NCBI RefSeq assembly: GCF_042219825.1
Contig: NZ_JBHJHQ010000002.1
Span: forward strand, 372,001-436,000
Direction of reading: 5' to 3'
Source of the DNA: JBHJHP01 sp042219825
GTDB taxonomy: Bacteria; Bacteroidota; Bacteroidia; Bacteroidales; UBA5342
DNA: 64,000 bases
Translations under genes and position numbers: made by a program
The notes under the pieces: generated by a model
The model's database searches: none
Seen by the model: only the letters and a program-made list of their open reading frames with translations
What the model was told of the DNA's origin: nothing
Shown: piece after piece, positions 36,015-46,177 of the stretch
How the letters are laid out: every line of letters begins with the position of its first letter
Numbering within the stretch: position 1 is the stretch's first letter

Positions 36015-37031
36015 TTATTTTGGCTCTGTCATGTTGATATACACCGGCTTATTCCTGTCGCAAATAATGTTACCATCTTCATCTGTTTCAAGTTCAGCAA
36101 CCTGAATTAAGGAGCGTGCTTTCTCATGGTCACTGCCACCCGGACTATTTCTTCCCGGATGGGTAAAGTAGAAGATATACGCACGATCATTATTAACAAC
36201 AACATCGGCATGCTGCCCGATAACCTGATCTTCCTTACCGGTTCCCGGTACATCAAGAATACGGTTGGGCTGTCTTGTCCAGTTCAACGCATCGTCGGAT
36301 TTGAATACGCCCAGGCCACGCCATTCATCTACTACCATGTAATATTCACCTTTCCACTTGAATACATTTGGTCCTTCACCACGTTGCTTTCCATTGAGGG
36401 TGATCAGACCTTTATCTGTCCAGTTGTATAAATCAGGACTGTCTGCGTACCAGATGGATTTCCCGGCTTTTTCATTGTTATACCACATGCGCCATGTGCC
36501 ATCCGATAGTTGAACCACACAGGCATCGATAACTTTGTCGGTTGCCAGTTTTAACTGAGAATCAAAATCCCAGTGCAGCAGATCTTTACTGGTGTAGTGA
36601 TCAATGTGTCGGGGATGACTCCAGTTGGTAAATATTCCCGGAACCAAGGTTATGAACATATGATACAGGCCGTTGTGCCATACGACTTCAGGAGCCCAGT
36701 ATGTGATGCTGTCCTTGTCTGATTTAAAATCTGCATCTGCCACGTAATGCCACGATGCGCCACCATCTTTTGATTCTGCAATGCCGATCGGAGTACCATG
36801 TACCCAGCTGACATCATTGCCGTGCGCGAGTGTTGCTCTACGGTTTGTATAAAACATGTACCAGCTTTTGGTTTCCCTGTTCCATATGACTGACGGATCT
36901 GCTGCTCCGTCAAATATCGTATCGCGGTATAAAGGCTTATCCGCCAGTTTGGGTTCCGTTACCTTATCAGGCCCTTTGCATGTGCCGGCTGTAAGAATAA
37001 AAATTAATGCTAAAAATTTAAGTGTTTTCAC
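36015..37031 (-). CDS. GH43-like five-bladed propeller glycosidase (lipoprotein)
   Basis: 338 residues with a lipobox-like end of the signal peptide (TAGTC, Cys 18). The sequence reads as a five-bladed beta-propeller: GAADPSVIW gives a candidate general base (D45), KVIDACVV a second Asp (D169), and GEGPNVFKW the proton-donor Glu (E219), matching the GH43/GH32-like triad. Repeated blade motifs (WYMFYTN, WRMWYNN, YYMVVDEWRG) are visible. It is the last gene of the pectin-utilisation operon; such propellers there are mostly arabinofuranosidase- or galactosidase-like. Exact family and substrate uncertain. Confidence 0.72.
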   Translation of the reverse strand: MKTLKFLALIFILTAGTCKGPDKVTEPKLADKPLYRDTIFDGAADPSVIWNRETKSWYMFYTNRRATLAHGNDVSWVHGTPIGIAESKDGGASWHYVADADFKSDKDSITYWAPEVVWHNGLYHMFITLVPGIFTNWSHPRHIDHYTSKDLLHWDFDSQLKLATDKVIDACVVQLSDGTWRMWYNNEKAGKSIWYADSPDLYNWTDKGLITLNGKQRGEGPNVFKWKGEYYMVVDEWRGLGVFKSDDALNWTRQPNRILDVPGTGKEDQVIGQHADVVVNNDRAYIFYFTHPGRNSPGGSDHEKARSLIQVAELETDEDGNIICDRNKPVYINMTEPK

Positions 37032-37043
37032 GTTTATTGCGTT

Positions 37044-39878
37044 TTATTGTGGTAATCCAAAATAGAAATATAATTTCCGTTTAACCGGTTTTTGCATCAC
37101 ATTCAGTTCTCCTGAAGGACCTAATCGCTCTGTATTCATACTGATGTTTATCCAGAGTTTGGTTCCGGTTGGAGGAATGCCGTCAAGGAAGGAGATATCT
37201 CCTTTGGGCAAACGTGGCAACGTTTCAGGTGCGGAGAGTGAACAAAAATCGAACAGGCGTACAAAAAGATCCTTCTGCTCAGCTACTACAAGGAAATGGC
37301 CTTCAACGGTATTAAAATCCATCCAGGCAATGTTTGAAAAGTACCCTTTGAATTCGGGGTAATCCCACGGTGATGATCCGGTGTACGTATTGTTATAGAA
37401 GGCTTCATATACATCATAGTTTCCACCCTGAAGCCTGTTTTTCCAAACACGGTAAGGGCCGTGTCCCAACCATTTTACGCCAATGATTCTGGACTCAGGA
37501 TAGTCGAAAGATACACCTGTAAAGCTCTGCTTACCTTCCTGCATATATTCATAGTCAAGACTTACCCAACCGGTTGGGTTCATGGTCCATTTGATCATTT
37601 TAAGGTCGCCGTCAAACAGAAATTCAACGCTGTAACCATCGTCCGATTTATACTGTTTCATTTCTTTCAGAGTCTGAGGTACATCGCTTACAGAAACCGG
37701 ACCGTTTTTAAACGATAACGGAAGACTACGATCGTTCCTCAGTGCCTGTATAGTTCCTTCTGATTTTTTCAGGATCAGCGTTACTTCACCGCCATGAAGA
37801 CTAATGGTTTCATCATCTTCGGTTACATCAACTGATCCGTTTTCCCATGTAACCAGTAGTTTTCGGATGTCATCGTTAGACTTGATCATCCAGCTCCAGT
37901 CCAGCACTTTGTTTCCGGCAGGGTCGATGGCTTCCAGCAATAATCCGTCGTACGATTTCCAGTCTGAAGGAAGATCCAGTTGCAACGATCCGCTTTTTAC
38001 CGGTGCCACGTCAGGCGAAGTGGCTGTGGATGCATATTTTGTTTCGTATCCGTACCTTCTGTTTGCAGGCTTGTTAAAATCAACCAGTTTCCAGTTGAAT
38101 GTACATTTATCCAGATTCGTAAAATGGTATCTGTTTTCAACCGGAATAGTACCATTAAAATCATCCGGCAATGTTTTCATGCTGATTTTAATGGGAGAGA
38201 AGATTTCCTTCATCGCAGGATAACTTCCTTCTTTTTCGCGGTGTGGCCCAACAATGCCATCTGGTGCATTGACCCTGTTTACATCAATATATCCGTTCAA
38301 ATCTGTGCGTGAAATACCTTCATCTACAAAAGTCCAGAGAAAACCACCACCCGAAAGTTTTTCATTCCAGAAAAGTTCCCAGAAGTCGTACAGACTGGCA
38401 GCCATACCACCGTCATCCTGTCCGTGCAAAAATTCGGTAGGCATATAAATATTGGGTCCCTTCAGAATGTTTTTACAGCTGTAATAGTCTTCGTAATGGT
38501 TACAATCGATGCCGTTAAAGTCATTGCCCGGTTTATGGTGTGCATGAATAACAGGGCGGTTGGAAAGATCCCATTTGCCATAGTCGTCATCCAGATCAAA
38601 ATTATGACCGCCTTCATTTCCGTTACTCCAGAATATAACCGAAGGATGGTTCAAGTCGCGTTTTACCATTTCTTCCACCAGTATTTCACCCGATTTTGTA
38701 TCATATGCATTCTGCCATCCTGCAAGTTCGTCAATGACGTATAATCCCAGAGAATCGCAATAATCCAGAAAAACTTTATCCGGAGGATAATGTGAGCAAC
38801 GCACAGCGTTCAGGTTCAGATCTTTCAGCATTTTCACATCCTTCAGGTTCAGTTCGTCATTCAGACAACGCCCTGATTCCGGCCAGAAGGCATGACGGTT
38901 GATGCCTTTCATTTTAATTCTGGTACCGTTAATATAGATGCCATCTTCCTTTCGGATCTCAATGGTTCTGAATCCAAATTTATCGGTGGTTTTATGCAAC
39001 ACGGTTTTGCCGTCCAGTAATTCAATATTAACCAAATAAATAGCAGGAGTTTCCTGTGTCCATGGTTTGATATTCTTTACGTTACCCGTCAGTGTTGTCT
39101 TTGAATCATCCGTTGAAATTTTGCCTTTCAGTACAGCATATTCATTGCCGTCATAATCAGTGATGATAGCTTTTATAGTGCGTTTCTTAGTCAGGCCTTT
39201 TGTGAACACGTCCATTGCGAAATTTCCGTCTGCTTTGGCATTCACAGCGACGTAGTCAACGTGTTCTTTTGGCGCCGATTCAAGATAAACAGGTCTGTAA
39301 ATTCCTCCAAATATCCAGTAGTCCGCATACCTCTCAGCCCGGTTTACCGATTTGTTGGATGACATTTTACTCACCGTTACTTCAAGGAGGTTATCTGCCC
39401 CGTAATTCAACAGGTCTGAGATATCGTACTTAAACCGGTAGAATGAGCCCTGATGTATAGGACCGGCAGATTTGCCGTTGATCTTTACCTCTGTATCGGT
39501 CATTGAACCTTCAAAAACAATATTGACATCCCTGTTTTTCCAGTCCGCAGGGACATTAAATGTGTATTTGTAAAGCCCCTTTTCATCAGCAAAACGGAAG
39601 TCTTTGCCATATGTCATATAATCGCGGCCATAGTCGTAATTTCCAAATCCCTGCTGTTCCCAGTGCGAAGGAACCTCGATAGTTGTCCAAACGCCGCTGT
39701 TTCTTCCGCCGGTGCAGAAAAAGTCCCAGGTTTTGGTGTCCTGATATCCTTTCCCTGAAAGATACTGGAATTCTGTTTTTGTATCACCGGCATGTGTTGG
39801 AATGAAAAACACGCACATCAGTGTGGCAATGGCATATTTTCTGAAACGCATAAGTGCATTTATATTAATGTACTTCAT
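37044..39878 (-). CDS. GH2 beta-galactosidase, LacZ architecture
   Basis: 944 residues: signal peptide (ending near PTHAGD), sugar-binding domain, Ig-like domain, TIM barrel, DUF4981 domain and a C-terminal Bgal_small_N supersandwich (about 700-930). The acid/base Glu is E422 in WSNGNEGG and the nucleophile E482 in MPTEFLHG. MKGINRHAFWP and RCSHYPP are typical GH2 motifs. The LacZ-like layout suggests removal of beta-galactosyl (or related) side groups from pectin. It begins 3 bases after the GH106 gene. Confidence 0.9.
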   Translation of the reverse strand: MKYININALMRFRKYAIATLMCVFFIPTHAGDTKTEFQYLSGKGYQDTKTWDFFCTGGRNSGVWTTIEVPSHWEQQGFGNYDYGRDYMTYGKDFRFADEKGLYKYTFNVPADWKNRDVNIVFEGSMTDTEVKINGKSAGPIHQGSFYRFKYDISDLLNYGADNLLEVTVSKMSSNKSVNRAERYADYWIFGGIYRPVYLESAPKEHVDYVAVNAKADGNFAMDVFTKGLTKKRTIKAIITDYDGNEYAVLKGKISTDDSKTTLTGNVKNIKPWTQETPAIYLVNIELLDGKTVLHKTTDKFGFRTIEIRKEDGIYINGTRIKMKGINRHAFWPESGRCLNDELNLKDVKMLKDLNLNAVRCSHYPPDKVFLDYCDSLGLYVIDELAGWQNAYDTKSGEILVEEMVKRDLNHPSVIFWSNGNEGGHNFDLDDDYGKWDLSNRPVIHAHHKPGNDFNGIDCNHYEDYYSCKNILKGPNIYMPTEFLHGQDDGGMAASLYDFWELFWNEKLSGGGFLWTFVDEGISRTDLNGYIDVNRVNAPDGIVGPHREKEGSYPAMKEIFSPIKISMKTLPDDFNGTIPVENRYHFTNLDKCTFNWKLVDFNKPANRRYGYETKYASTATSPDVAPVKSGSLQLDLPSDWKSYDGLLLEAIDPAGNKVLDWSWMIKSNDDIRKLLVTWENGSVDVTEDDETISLHGGEVTLILKKSEGTIQALRNDRSLPLSFKNGPVSVSDVPQTLKEMKQYKSDDGYSVEFLFDGDLKMIKWTMNPTGWVSLDYEYMQEGKQSFTGVSFDYPESRIIGVKWLGHGPYRVWKNRLQGGNYDVYEAFYNNTYTGSSPWDYPEFKGYFSNIAWMDFNTVEGHFLVVAEQKDLFVRLFDFCSLSAPETLPRLPKGDISFLDGIPPTGTKLWINISMNTERLGPSGELNVMQKPVKRKLYFYFGLPQ

Positions 39879-39881
39879 ATT

Positions 39882-42728
39882 TTATTGTTTTTTCAAGGAT
39901 GTTAAAACCACGGGGCCCGTCAGTCCTGATGGAACCGGCTCCCAGTTGATAGCAGTGAATTTTCCGTCAGGTCCCATATTTTCCCTGAGATGAGCTGCGA
40001 AATTAATGTTGTAAAATATCCGGTATGGCATGTGGTGTTTATCCATATAGATGATTCGGTTTGCCATTTTGTTTGTAACATAAACTTCCAGCTTATTCTG
40101 ATCCTTAACTAAAGAGGAATCTATCACAAGGGTGAAATCCGGACCCGTTAACGTGCCCAATGAACTTCCATTCAGGAATACTTCTGCTGTTTCATTCACG
40201 GTTCCAAGATCCAGTTTCCATGCATTGGCAGAAGCTTCCGGCTTACTGAACTCGGTACTGTATACTGCAGTTCCTGAGAACCACGAAGCTGGTTCGCTAA
40301 GACTTGTCCAGGAACCTAAACCAACATTTTGTACTGATTCCGGAATTTCAGGTCCACCATCTTTAAATACCAGGTTCCAGTTTTTATCCAGAGCAACTAC
40401 TGCGCTGCCTTCTGTCCAGTAGGGATAAGGATCGGCTGCCACATCTTTGTTCCATAATTGCAGAATCAGTGATTCACCCTGATTAAGCACAAGATGAACC
40501 GTTGTTTTATTGCCATCTTCCTTTAGTTGTGTTTTACCGTATTCCCCGGTTTCAGGGTTGTAAATCAAAACTGATTTTGCTTTCGCGTTCAGGTTGATCC
40601 ATTTATCTACAGCATTACCCGACCAGTTGGTCACAAAATATGTTTTGGCCTGACCGTCATTCAGACGAATGAATCCCAGGTTATCAGCAGCCAGTTCTTC
40701 CGGGATTATTCCGGCTTCATTCAGCATTGGCTGATGTTTGGATCCAACCAAAACTTTACCTTTTTCTGAATTATAACTGCTAAATTCATCTACATCTGTT
40801 GCTGAGCCCAGTTCGTCAACAATCAGGTTGAGATCATTCTGGCGGGATTCCAGGTTTCCAAGCCCCGGAACATCATCAGGAAGAGCCCCCATAAAGATTA
40901 CGGTAGCACCCTGTTTGGAAAGATCGGTCAGCTTTTTGAATGTTTCAAGTGATATATAATCCAGTTCAGGAACCAGTATCGTTTTGTATGTGGCATCACC
41001 GTCGGTTTTAATCAGTTTGCCGTCTGCTGAAAGATCTTTTACCATTCTGTCAGAAATGAAATCAAAGGTGTAACCTTCTTTCTGGAGTTCTTCTGCCAGG
41101 TTGTAAACGTTTGATCCGTGTTGTGCGCCATGATAATGCTGCATGCCTGTGTGATCGTATTTCATCCAGTCATCTTCAATGGGGAAATAAACCAGAATGT
41201 CGTTGTCAGCAGTCCCTCTCTGTAAAAAGGATTGTACCCTTGTTACATATGTGTTGAAAGCCGGGAAGTCACGCCACAGCGGATTGGTAGGAGCATAGTG
41301 TACGGCAGCGTAGAACATTCTTCCGGGCCATCCTTCGCTCTCGGGCGAAAAAGCAGTACCATGGTATACAATGTGGTTGATTCCTCCAATCAGATAACGG
41401 TCTACATTTTCTTTTGTATCTGCCAGATTTGCCAGAAAGTGTTCACGCAACCAAGTAGCTGCTTCTGCAGACGTTAGTTTTTTACCGGTAATATGAGCTG
41501 CAGATGAAGCAAATTTAATGTTCAGAATATCGGTTCCTTCTGTTTCCGGAATATCGCTGGCTGCGTAGAGATCCAGAATATTCGCCGGAGAGCCATGTCC
41601 CTGGTTACGGATAATTTTACCCTTATTTTTAGCCCATTCTTCCCATGGAACAGTGTAGTTTTCCAACAACATATCAGATATAGTCTGGCGGTAGTCGCAA
41701 CGGATCCGCTGTTGTTCTTCTTTGGTGGTCATTCCAAGCAGTGCCGGTAATTTTTCCTTCAGATCATAACCTCTTCTTTTCTGGAATTCGCTGAAAAATT
41801 CCGGTGTCCAGTTTGCTTCGCCGCGGGCATCATCCACTTCGTACGAATCGTTAAAAAATGCGCGTAAACCCGAAATATCATGACCTTTAAAACTTTCATC
41901 AAAATGATTCAGGTAATCACCAATGGCCTGTTTTGAAAAGTGGTCGATCACATCGCCTTCGCCACCCGGTCCGGCACGTTCCACCATTTTACCATGCATT
42001 CCGGGGAAGGCTGCTATAATGGTCCAGTCTTTATCTGTTGACCAGTTCAGCATGCCATTTTCATCAATCTTATCAGTTACCTCAAACACTTCACCATCTT
42101 TAGCAAAGGCCATCACTGTAACCGGTTTTAATGTGACCGGAAATCTGACCTGGTCGAAAGCATAAACCTGCAGACTGTCGTTTTTTGCAATGGGGTATTT
42201 CAAATCCTTGAATGAAGCACGTTTTCCAACGGCCCTCATAATAGGAGCCTGTTGCATTTCTATTTTTTCTTCCAGTTTTGTGCCTGCAGGAAGATCCCAT
42301 GTCTTAAACGTGACATACTTACACGCATCTTTGGGTTCAACCCACGGACCTCCAAACGGCCAGCCTGAAGCCAAAGCCATATCAATGCCCATGTTGTTGT
42401 CCTGAGCTGCTTTCAGCGTATGTTCCAAACGTTGCATCCATTTGTCAGAAGTGAAATTAATGAACTCACTTTCCTGACCTTTAACGCCATAAATCGGAGT
42501 TATTTCCATGCCTCCTAATCCGGCTTTGGCATAGGTTGACATAGCCGTAGATATGTCATCATCTTTTACGTTACTGCCCATCCACCACCATCTGGCCCAT
42601 GGTTTGGTAACATTGGTGACTTCCGGCCAGCCGGCTTTTACGTCTTCTTTTTGTGATGAGGAAGAGTTGCAGGAAATTCCCATTGTTACTATTCCTGCAA
42701 TAATAAGTGCCTTAAAAATTTTATTCAT
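39882..42728 (-). CDS. GH106 alpha-L-rhamnosidase-like lipoprotein
   Basis: 948 residues from ATG 42728; the frame is open upstream but starts there without a signal peptide. The chosen start gives a signal with lipobox (MGISCNSS). The family pattern is seen in WARWWWMGSN, GLGGMEITPIYG, ALASGWPFGGPWV and FNDSYEVDDARGEANWTPEFF. GH106 enzymes release L-rhamnose from rhamnogalacturonans. The C-terminal region (about 810-940) is beta-rich with a jelly-roll motif. Part of the GH28-GH43 operon. Confidence 0.85.
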   Translation of the reverse strand: MNKIFKALIIAGIVTMGISCNSSSSQKEDVKAGWPEVTNVTKPWARWWWMGSNVKDDDISTAMSTYAKAGLGGMEITPIYGVKGQESEFINFTSDKWMQRLEHTLKAAQDNNMGIDMALASGWPFGGPWVEPKDACKYVTFKTWDLPAGTKLEEKIEMQQAPIMRAVGKRASFKDLKYPIAKNDSLQVYAFDQVRFPVTLKPVTVMAFAKDGEVFEVTDKIDENGMLNWSTDKDWTIIAAFPGMHGKMVERAGPGGEGDVIDHFSKQAIGDYLNHFDESFKGHDISGLRAFFNDSYEVDDARGEANWTPEFFSEFQKRRGYDLKEKLPALLGMTTKEEQQRIRCDYRQTISDMLLENYTVPWEEWAKNKGKIIRNQGHGSPANILDLYAASDIPETEGTDILNIKFASSAAHITGKKLTSAEAATWLREHFLANLADTKENVDRYLIGGINHIVYHGTAFSPESEGWPGRMFYAAVHYAPTNPLWRDFPAFNTYVTRVQSFLQRGTADNDILVYFPIEDDWMKYDHTGMQHYHGAQHGSNVYNLAEELQKEGYTFDFISDRMVKDLSADGKLIKTDGDATYKTILVPELDYISLETFKKLTDLSKQGATVIFMGALPDDVPGLGNLESRQNDLNLIVDELGSATDVDEFSSYNSEKGKVLVGSKHQPMLNEAGIIPEELAADNLGFIRLNDGQAKTYFVTNWSGNAVDKWINLNAKAKSVLIYNPETGEYGKTQLKEDGNKTTVHLVLNQGESLILQLWNKDVAADPYPYWTEGSAVVALDKNWNLVFKDGGPEIPESVQNVGLGSWTSLSEPASWFSGTAVYSTEFSKPEASANAWKLDLGTVNETAEVFLNGSSLGTLTGPDFTLVIDSSLVKDQNKLEVYVTNKMANRIIYMDKHHMPYRIFYNINFAAHLRENMGPDGKFTAINWEPVPSGLTGPVVLTSLKKQ

Positions 42729-42798
42729 TGGATGTAATTTATCTGATTTCTTTTTGGATATTAATGTTGTGCTGTGGTTATCATTAGTTAAATCCTCC

Positions 42799-42818
42799 GT
42801 CCCGATAGCCATCGGGAC
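42799..42818. other. Hairpin in the GH105-GH106 intergenic gap
   Basis: GTCCCGAT-AGCC-ATCGGGAC is a perfect 8-bp stem inside a 192-base gap, the largest in an otherwise tight operon. A second imperfect stem follows at 42877-42901 (GGACAAACC...GGCTTGTGTCC). These may set relative mRNA levels or be a dispersed REP-type insert. Confidence 0.45.
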
Positions 42819-42920
42819 CACCTCCTTTTTGCCTCGATACGTCCTTCTAAACAAGGACTACTCAGCAGCTAAAGAGGGACAAACCGCTTTGGCTTGTGTC
42901 CTGATGCCTGATACTTGTGT

Positions 42921-44045
42921 CTATTCCAATTTATACACTTCTGATCCGGCCATAAGAAAGCAGCCTAAGCCGTAGTCTTCAAAATCAGGGACACTGTCAT
43001 AGGTTACAGGCTGACCATCTTTGGGTTCTTTACCTGTTCCCTGGACAAAGCCTAAAAATCCGTTTTTGTGTACACTTTCTTTTACCATGGCATTCCATGC
43101 CTTTGTGACAACCGGGAGATATGTGTTTCTGTCCAGTAAACCATTGTTAATGCCCCAGGCCATACCGTACACAAAAAGTGCTGTACCAGTTGTTTCTTTT
43201 CCGCCAAAATGATCCGGGTCATGCAGGCTGACATTCCAGAATCCGTCTTCGCGTTGGATCGGGACCAAAGCACTGGCCATCTCATAAAATGTTTTTTGGT
43301 ATTCGTTGCGGTGAGGTGCATCATCAGGAATAATATCCAGAACCCTTGTCAGTGCTGCAAACACCCATCCGTTACCGCGGGACCAGTAGCAGTCTTCTCC
43401 GTTTGGTTCTTTATATGGTGGATCAAAATCTGCATCGCGCCACCAAAGCTTATCTTTTGGATTATAAAGGCCGTTTAATCCAAACTGAGTTTTTGTATAC
43501 ATGTACATGTCGTACATTTTTTCAAAATAGCGGTCATCGTTATAAAGAACTCCGAGTTTTGCGAAAATCGGCATACCCATCTGAATGGCATCAATCCAGC
43601 TCCAGTCGTCATTCTGTGGTGTATTGACCACCATATCAATGCACACTTTAACGTTTTTAATACGTTCAGGGTGCGGTTCAATGTTATAGAGGTCAATATA
43701 CGTTTGCCCTGCACACTGGTCATCCGCATTCCGGGTTGTATTTCCATTGCGGAATCCCCATTGATGAAACTCTGACCAGTCGAGCGCATATTTGTAATAC
43801 TCTTCTTTCGGATAGATGGAATACAATGCCATTAGTCCTTCATAATAAACGCCACGTGTCCAGATATTACTGGGTCTTTCGCGGTTTGTGATAATGGTTT
43901 TTCCTACATCCGGCCATTTGTCCATAAAATATTTATTGGTCAGGATCATGGTTTTTAACACTTCGTTCCTGTCAGGAATATTCTGTGCGGTTACCATTAA
44001 AGAACCGAACAGAAAAAAGAGGCTTGCAATTTTAATAAGTCTCAT
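42921..44045 (-). CDS. GH105/GH88 unsaturated rhamnogalacturonyl hydrolase
   Basis: 374 residues with a signal peptide (MRLIKIASLFFLFGSLMVTAQ). The (alpha/alpha)6-barrel family pattern is clear: WTRGVYYEGLMALY, NADDQCAGQTY (D108/D109; an Asp of this type is the catalytic acid in YteR), WSWIDAIQMGMPIFAKLG, YWSRGNGWVFAALTRVL and TGTALFVYGMAWGIN. The enzyme removes the unsaturated uronate left by pectin lyases. It follows GH31 after 22 bases. Confidence 0.92.
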   Translation of the reverse strand: MRLIKIASLFFLFGSLMVTAQNIPDRNEVLKTMILTNKYFMDKWPDVGKTIITNRERPSNIWTRGVYYEGLMALYSIYPKEEYYKYALDWSEFHQWGFRNGNTTRNADDQCAGQTYIDLYNIEPHPERIKNVKVCIDMVVNTPQNDDWSWIDAIQMGMPIFAKLGVLYNDDRYFEKMYDMYMYTKTQFGLNGLYNPKDKLWWRDADFDPPYKEPNGEDCYWSRGNGWVFAALTRVLDIIPDDAPHRNEYQKTFYEMASALVPIQREDGFWNVSLHDPDHFGGKETTGTALFVYGMAWGINNGLLDRNTYLPVVTKAWNAMVKESVHKNGFLGFVQGTGKEPKDGQPVTYDSVPDFEDYGLGCFLMAGSEVYKLE

Positions 44046-44067
44046 AATTCAGAAATTTAACGTTTGT

Positions 44068-46170
44068 TTATTTCCAACCTTCAGCAGCTTCAAGTGCTTT
44101 CAGGTCAGGTTTTTTTGATGCTATGGTTAATGATTCTTCGTAAAGTGCATTCAAATCTCCAAGTTCAATGGTTGAACCTTTGCGGATAAAGAATGGAATT
44201 TTATGCAATGGAGCCTGAACAGTGATGTAAGAACCTCCCTTGTATTCTTTCCCTGTATTCCACGCATCTACCCATGTTTCTCCTGCCGGAAGGTAGAGTT
44301 TGTGTTCCACATCTTTATTCTGCCATATGGCTGAAACCAGAATATCCGGTCCGAACATATAAGTCTGCCAGTCGTTCCAAGCCTCTTTCTGATCCGGATA
44401 AACCAGAAACAGTGGTCTGACTATTGGTGTTCCTTCTTCACTGGCTTTAGCGGATAGCTCATGGATATATGGTGCAAGTTTGTAATGAATTTTTGAATAC
44501 AAACGCCAGGTGGCAATCAGTTCCGAATCATAGGAGGGGTTTGTAGGATTGCTCCAGAATGCCAGGTTGTTGGTCGGGCCCACTTCCATAATGGGAGAGA
44601 AGCACCCGAATCCCAGCCAGCGTAATGCTGTTTCACGCGAAAACTGTCCCCAGTAGCCACCGATATCTGAACCCCAGTTTGGATAACCCATTACAGCACA
44701 TCGTTGTACACCGATAATAGCTGATCGTAATCCTTCGGGCTTACCATTGGTATCTCCTGCCCACATGGCTCCATACCTGGAACTGCCCGTATATTCTGCC
44801 CGCGGGAATAACACAAAATCGTCGCCCAGTACAGGTTTTACAGCATCGTATGTAGCTTTCACATACTGTCTGGGATAATCGTTATAATTTTCGCGATATG
44901 TAGTTTCAATGCTGGTGCGTAGGTGCAGTGAATCGGCCAGTTTTTCACCGTCTGCCCGGTCAAGTTTAAAACCCTTAACGCCCATTTTAGCAAGTTTGCC
45001 GGGGCCGTTCTTTCCCCACCATTCCACAGCTTCGTCGTTGGTAAAATCCATCAGTACGGAAGGTGTGTTGAACCATGGTTTACTCACCAGTCCGTAGTGG
45101 TGCTCTTCAGCGTAATCAGCCATATCACCCATAACGAAAGGTCCTATCCAGAGCATCAGTTCCTGATCTTTGCTGTTGATCCACTTGATCATGCCTTCGG
45201 GATCGGGAAATTCTTTGGTGTCAAACTTATAATCATCAAATCCTCTCGGACCCGGCCCCCACGGACGGTCTATCCACTGTGCGGTTACCGGTATGTCGAA
45301 GGCCTGCATCATCAGTACGTCTTCCACCATGTCGGTATTGTAAGGTGCCTTTTTGGTGGTTCCGTCATAGTAGCTTTTTTTATTAAAATGCTGGTCGCGC
45401 CATCTCCACGGACCAAAGGCCCACTGTGGAGGAATAATGGAAGGTCCCGCATCGCGTGCATGTTGCTGTACAACCTGCATTGGATTTCCGTTCACGTAAA
45501 GTTTGAAATTCAGTTCAGGTCCTTCAAAAGCTACTTTCACGAGTTCTGGATTGCTTTTACAGAAATCAAATACCCCAGGCCATGTGCCTTTAACAAAGAG
45601 ACCATAGTTTTCTGACGATACATAAAACGGAGCATAGGCAGAAACTGTTGGTTTCAGTTTAACATCCATTTTAGTTCCCCGAAGGTTTAATGCCGTTTGA
45701 ATTCCATCTGTCCACGACGCACTTTGATTTCCATCAACCACGCGCTCAAATACACCGGTAAAGTATTCATCCGGCACAGACTTTATATTTAACAGCCATT
45801 CAGTCGGAGGTTCGGGTGTAGTGGTGGACAAATTCAGATCGAAATTTGCACTGTCTCTTTTAATTCTGAATGTGACTTCTGTTTCATCATCCAAAGGCCA
45901 GCTGTACTCGATCTGATTCTTAATAGATGCATCAACCTCAGGATTTCCTTTAACCCAGGTTGTATCGTTGTTCTTAATAAAACCGATACTGCCGGTCAAT
46001 TCATTTTCAGGTACAATGGCGATACTATGTGTGCCATTAGGGATTAAAAACGCGGGATATTCATCCTGAAGAGAAACTTTTACTTCCCTTTCCATGGATT
46101 CTTTGCAGGAAAAGGAAACGGCAACCAATGCAAGTAGCAGTGAGAGCCTGATGTAGAATCTTTTTTCCAT
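44068..46170 (-). CDS. GH31 alpha-glycosidase (lipoprotein)
   Basis: 700 residues with a lipobox (AVSFSC, Cys 22). GH31 barrel: VKGFKLDRADGE gives the nucleophile D404, and AMWAGDTNG the acid/base D473. WPGVFDF and QWAFGPWRWRDQ lie in the N-terminal and barrel regions. GH31 covers alpha-glucosidases, alpha-xylosidases and alpha-galactosidase-like enzymes; which activity applies in a pectin operon is not clear. It lies 7 bases after GH28. Confidence 0.9.
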   Translation of the reverse strand: MEKRFYIRLSLLLALVAVSFSCKESMEREVKVSLQDEYPAFLIPNGTHSIAIVPENELTGSIGFIKNNDTTWVKGNPEVDASIKNQIEYSWPLDDETEVTFRIKRDSANFDLNLSTTTPEPPTEWLLNIKSVPDEYFTGVFERVVDGNQSASWTDGIQTALNLRGTKMDVKLKPTVSAYAPFYVSSENYGLFVKGTWPGVFDFCKSNPELVKVAFEGPELNFKLYVNGNPMQVVQQHARDAGPSIIPPQWAFGPWRWRDQHFNKKSYYDGTTKKAPYNTDMVEDVLMMQAFDIPVTAQWIDRPWGPGPRGFDDYKFDTKEFPDPEGMIKWINSKDQELMLWIGPFVMGDMADYAEEHHYGLVSKPWFNTPSVLMDFTNDEAVEWWGKNGPGKLAKMGVKGFKLDRADGEKLADSLHLRTSIETTYRENYNDYPRQYVKATYDAVKPVLGDDFVLFPRAEYTGSSRYGAMWAGDTNGKPEGLRSAIIGVQRCAVMGYPNWGSDIGGYWGQFSRETALRWLGFGCFSPIMEVGPTNNLAFWSNPTNPSYDSELIATWRLYSKIHYKLAPYIHELSAKASEEGTPIVRPLFLVYPDQKEAWNDWQTYMFGPDILVSAIWQNKDVEHKLYLPAGETWVDAWNTGKEYKGGSYITVQAPLHKIPFFIRKGSTIELGDLNALYEESLTIASKKPDLKALEAAEGWK

Positions 46171-46177
46171 TTATTTT

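Noticed and set aside
36015..37031. Calling the propeller gene GH117 (neoagarobiose hydrolase)
   Set aside because: It shares the five-bladed propeller, but the neighbours are pectin enzymes and I could not see GH117-specific motifs. GH43-like is the safer statement.
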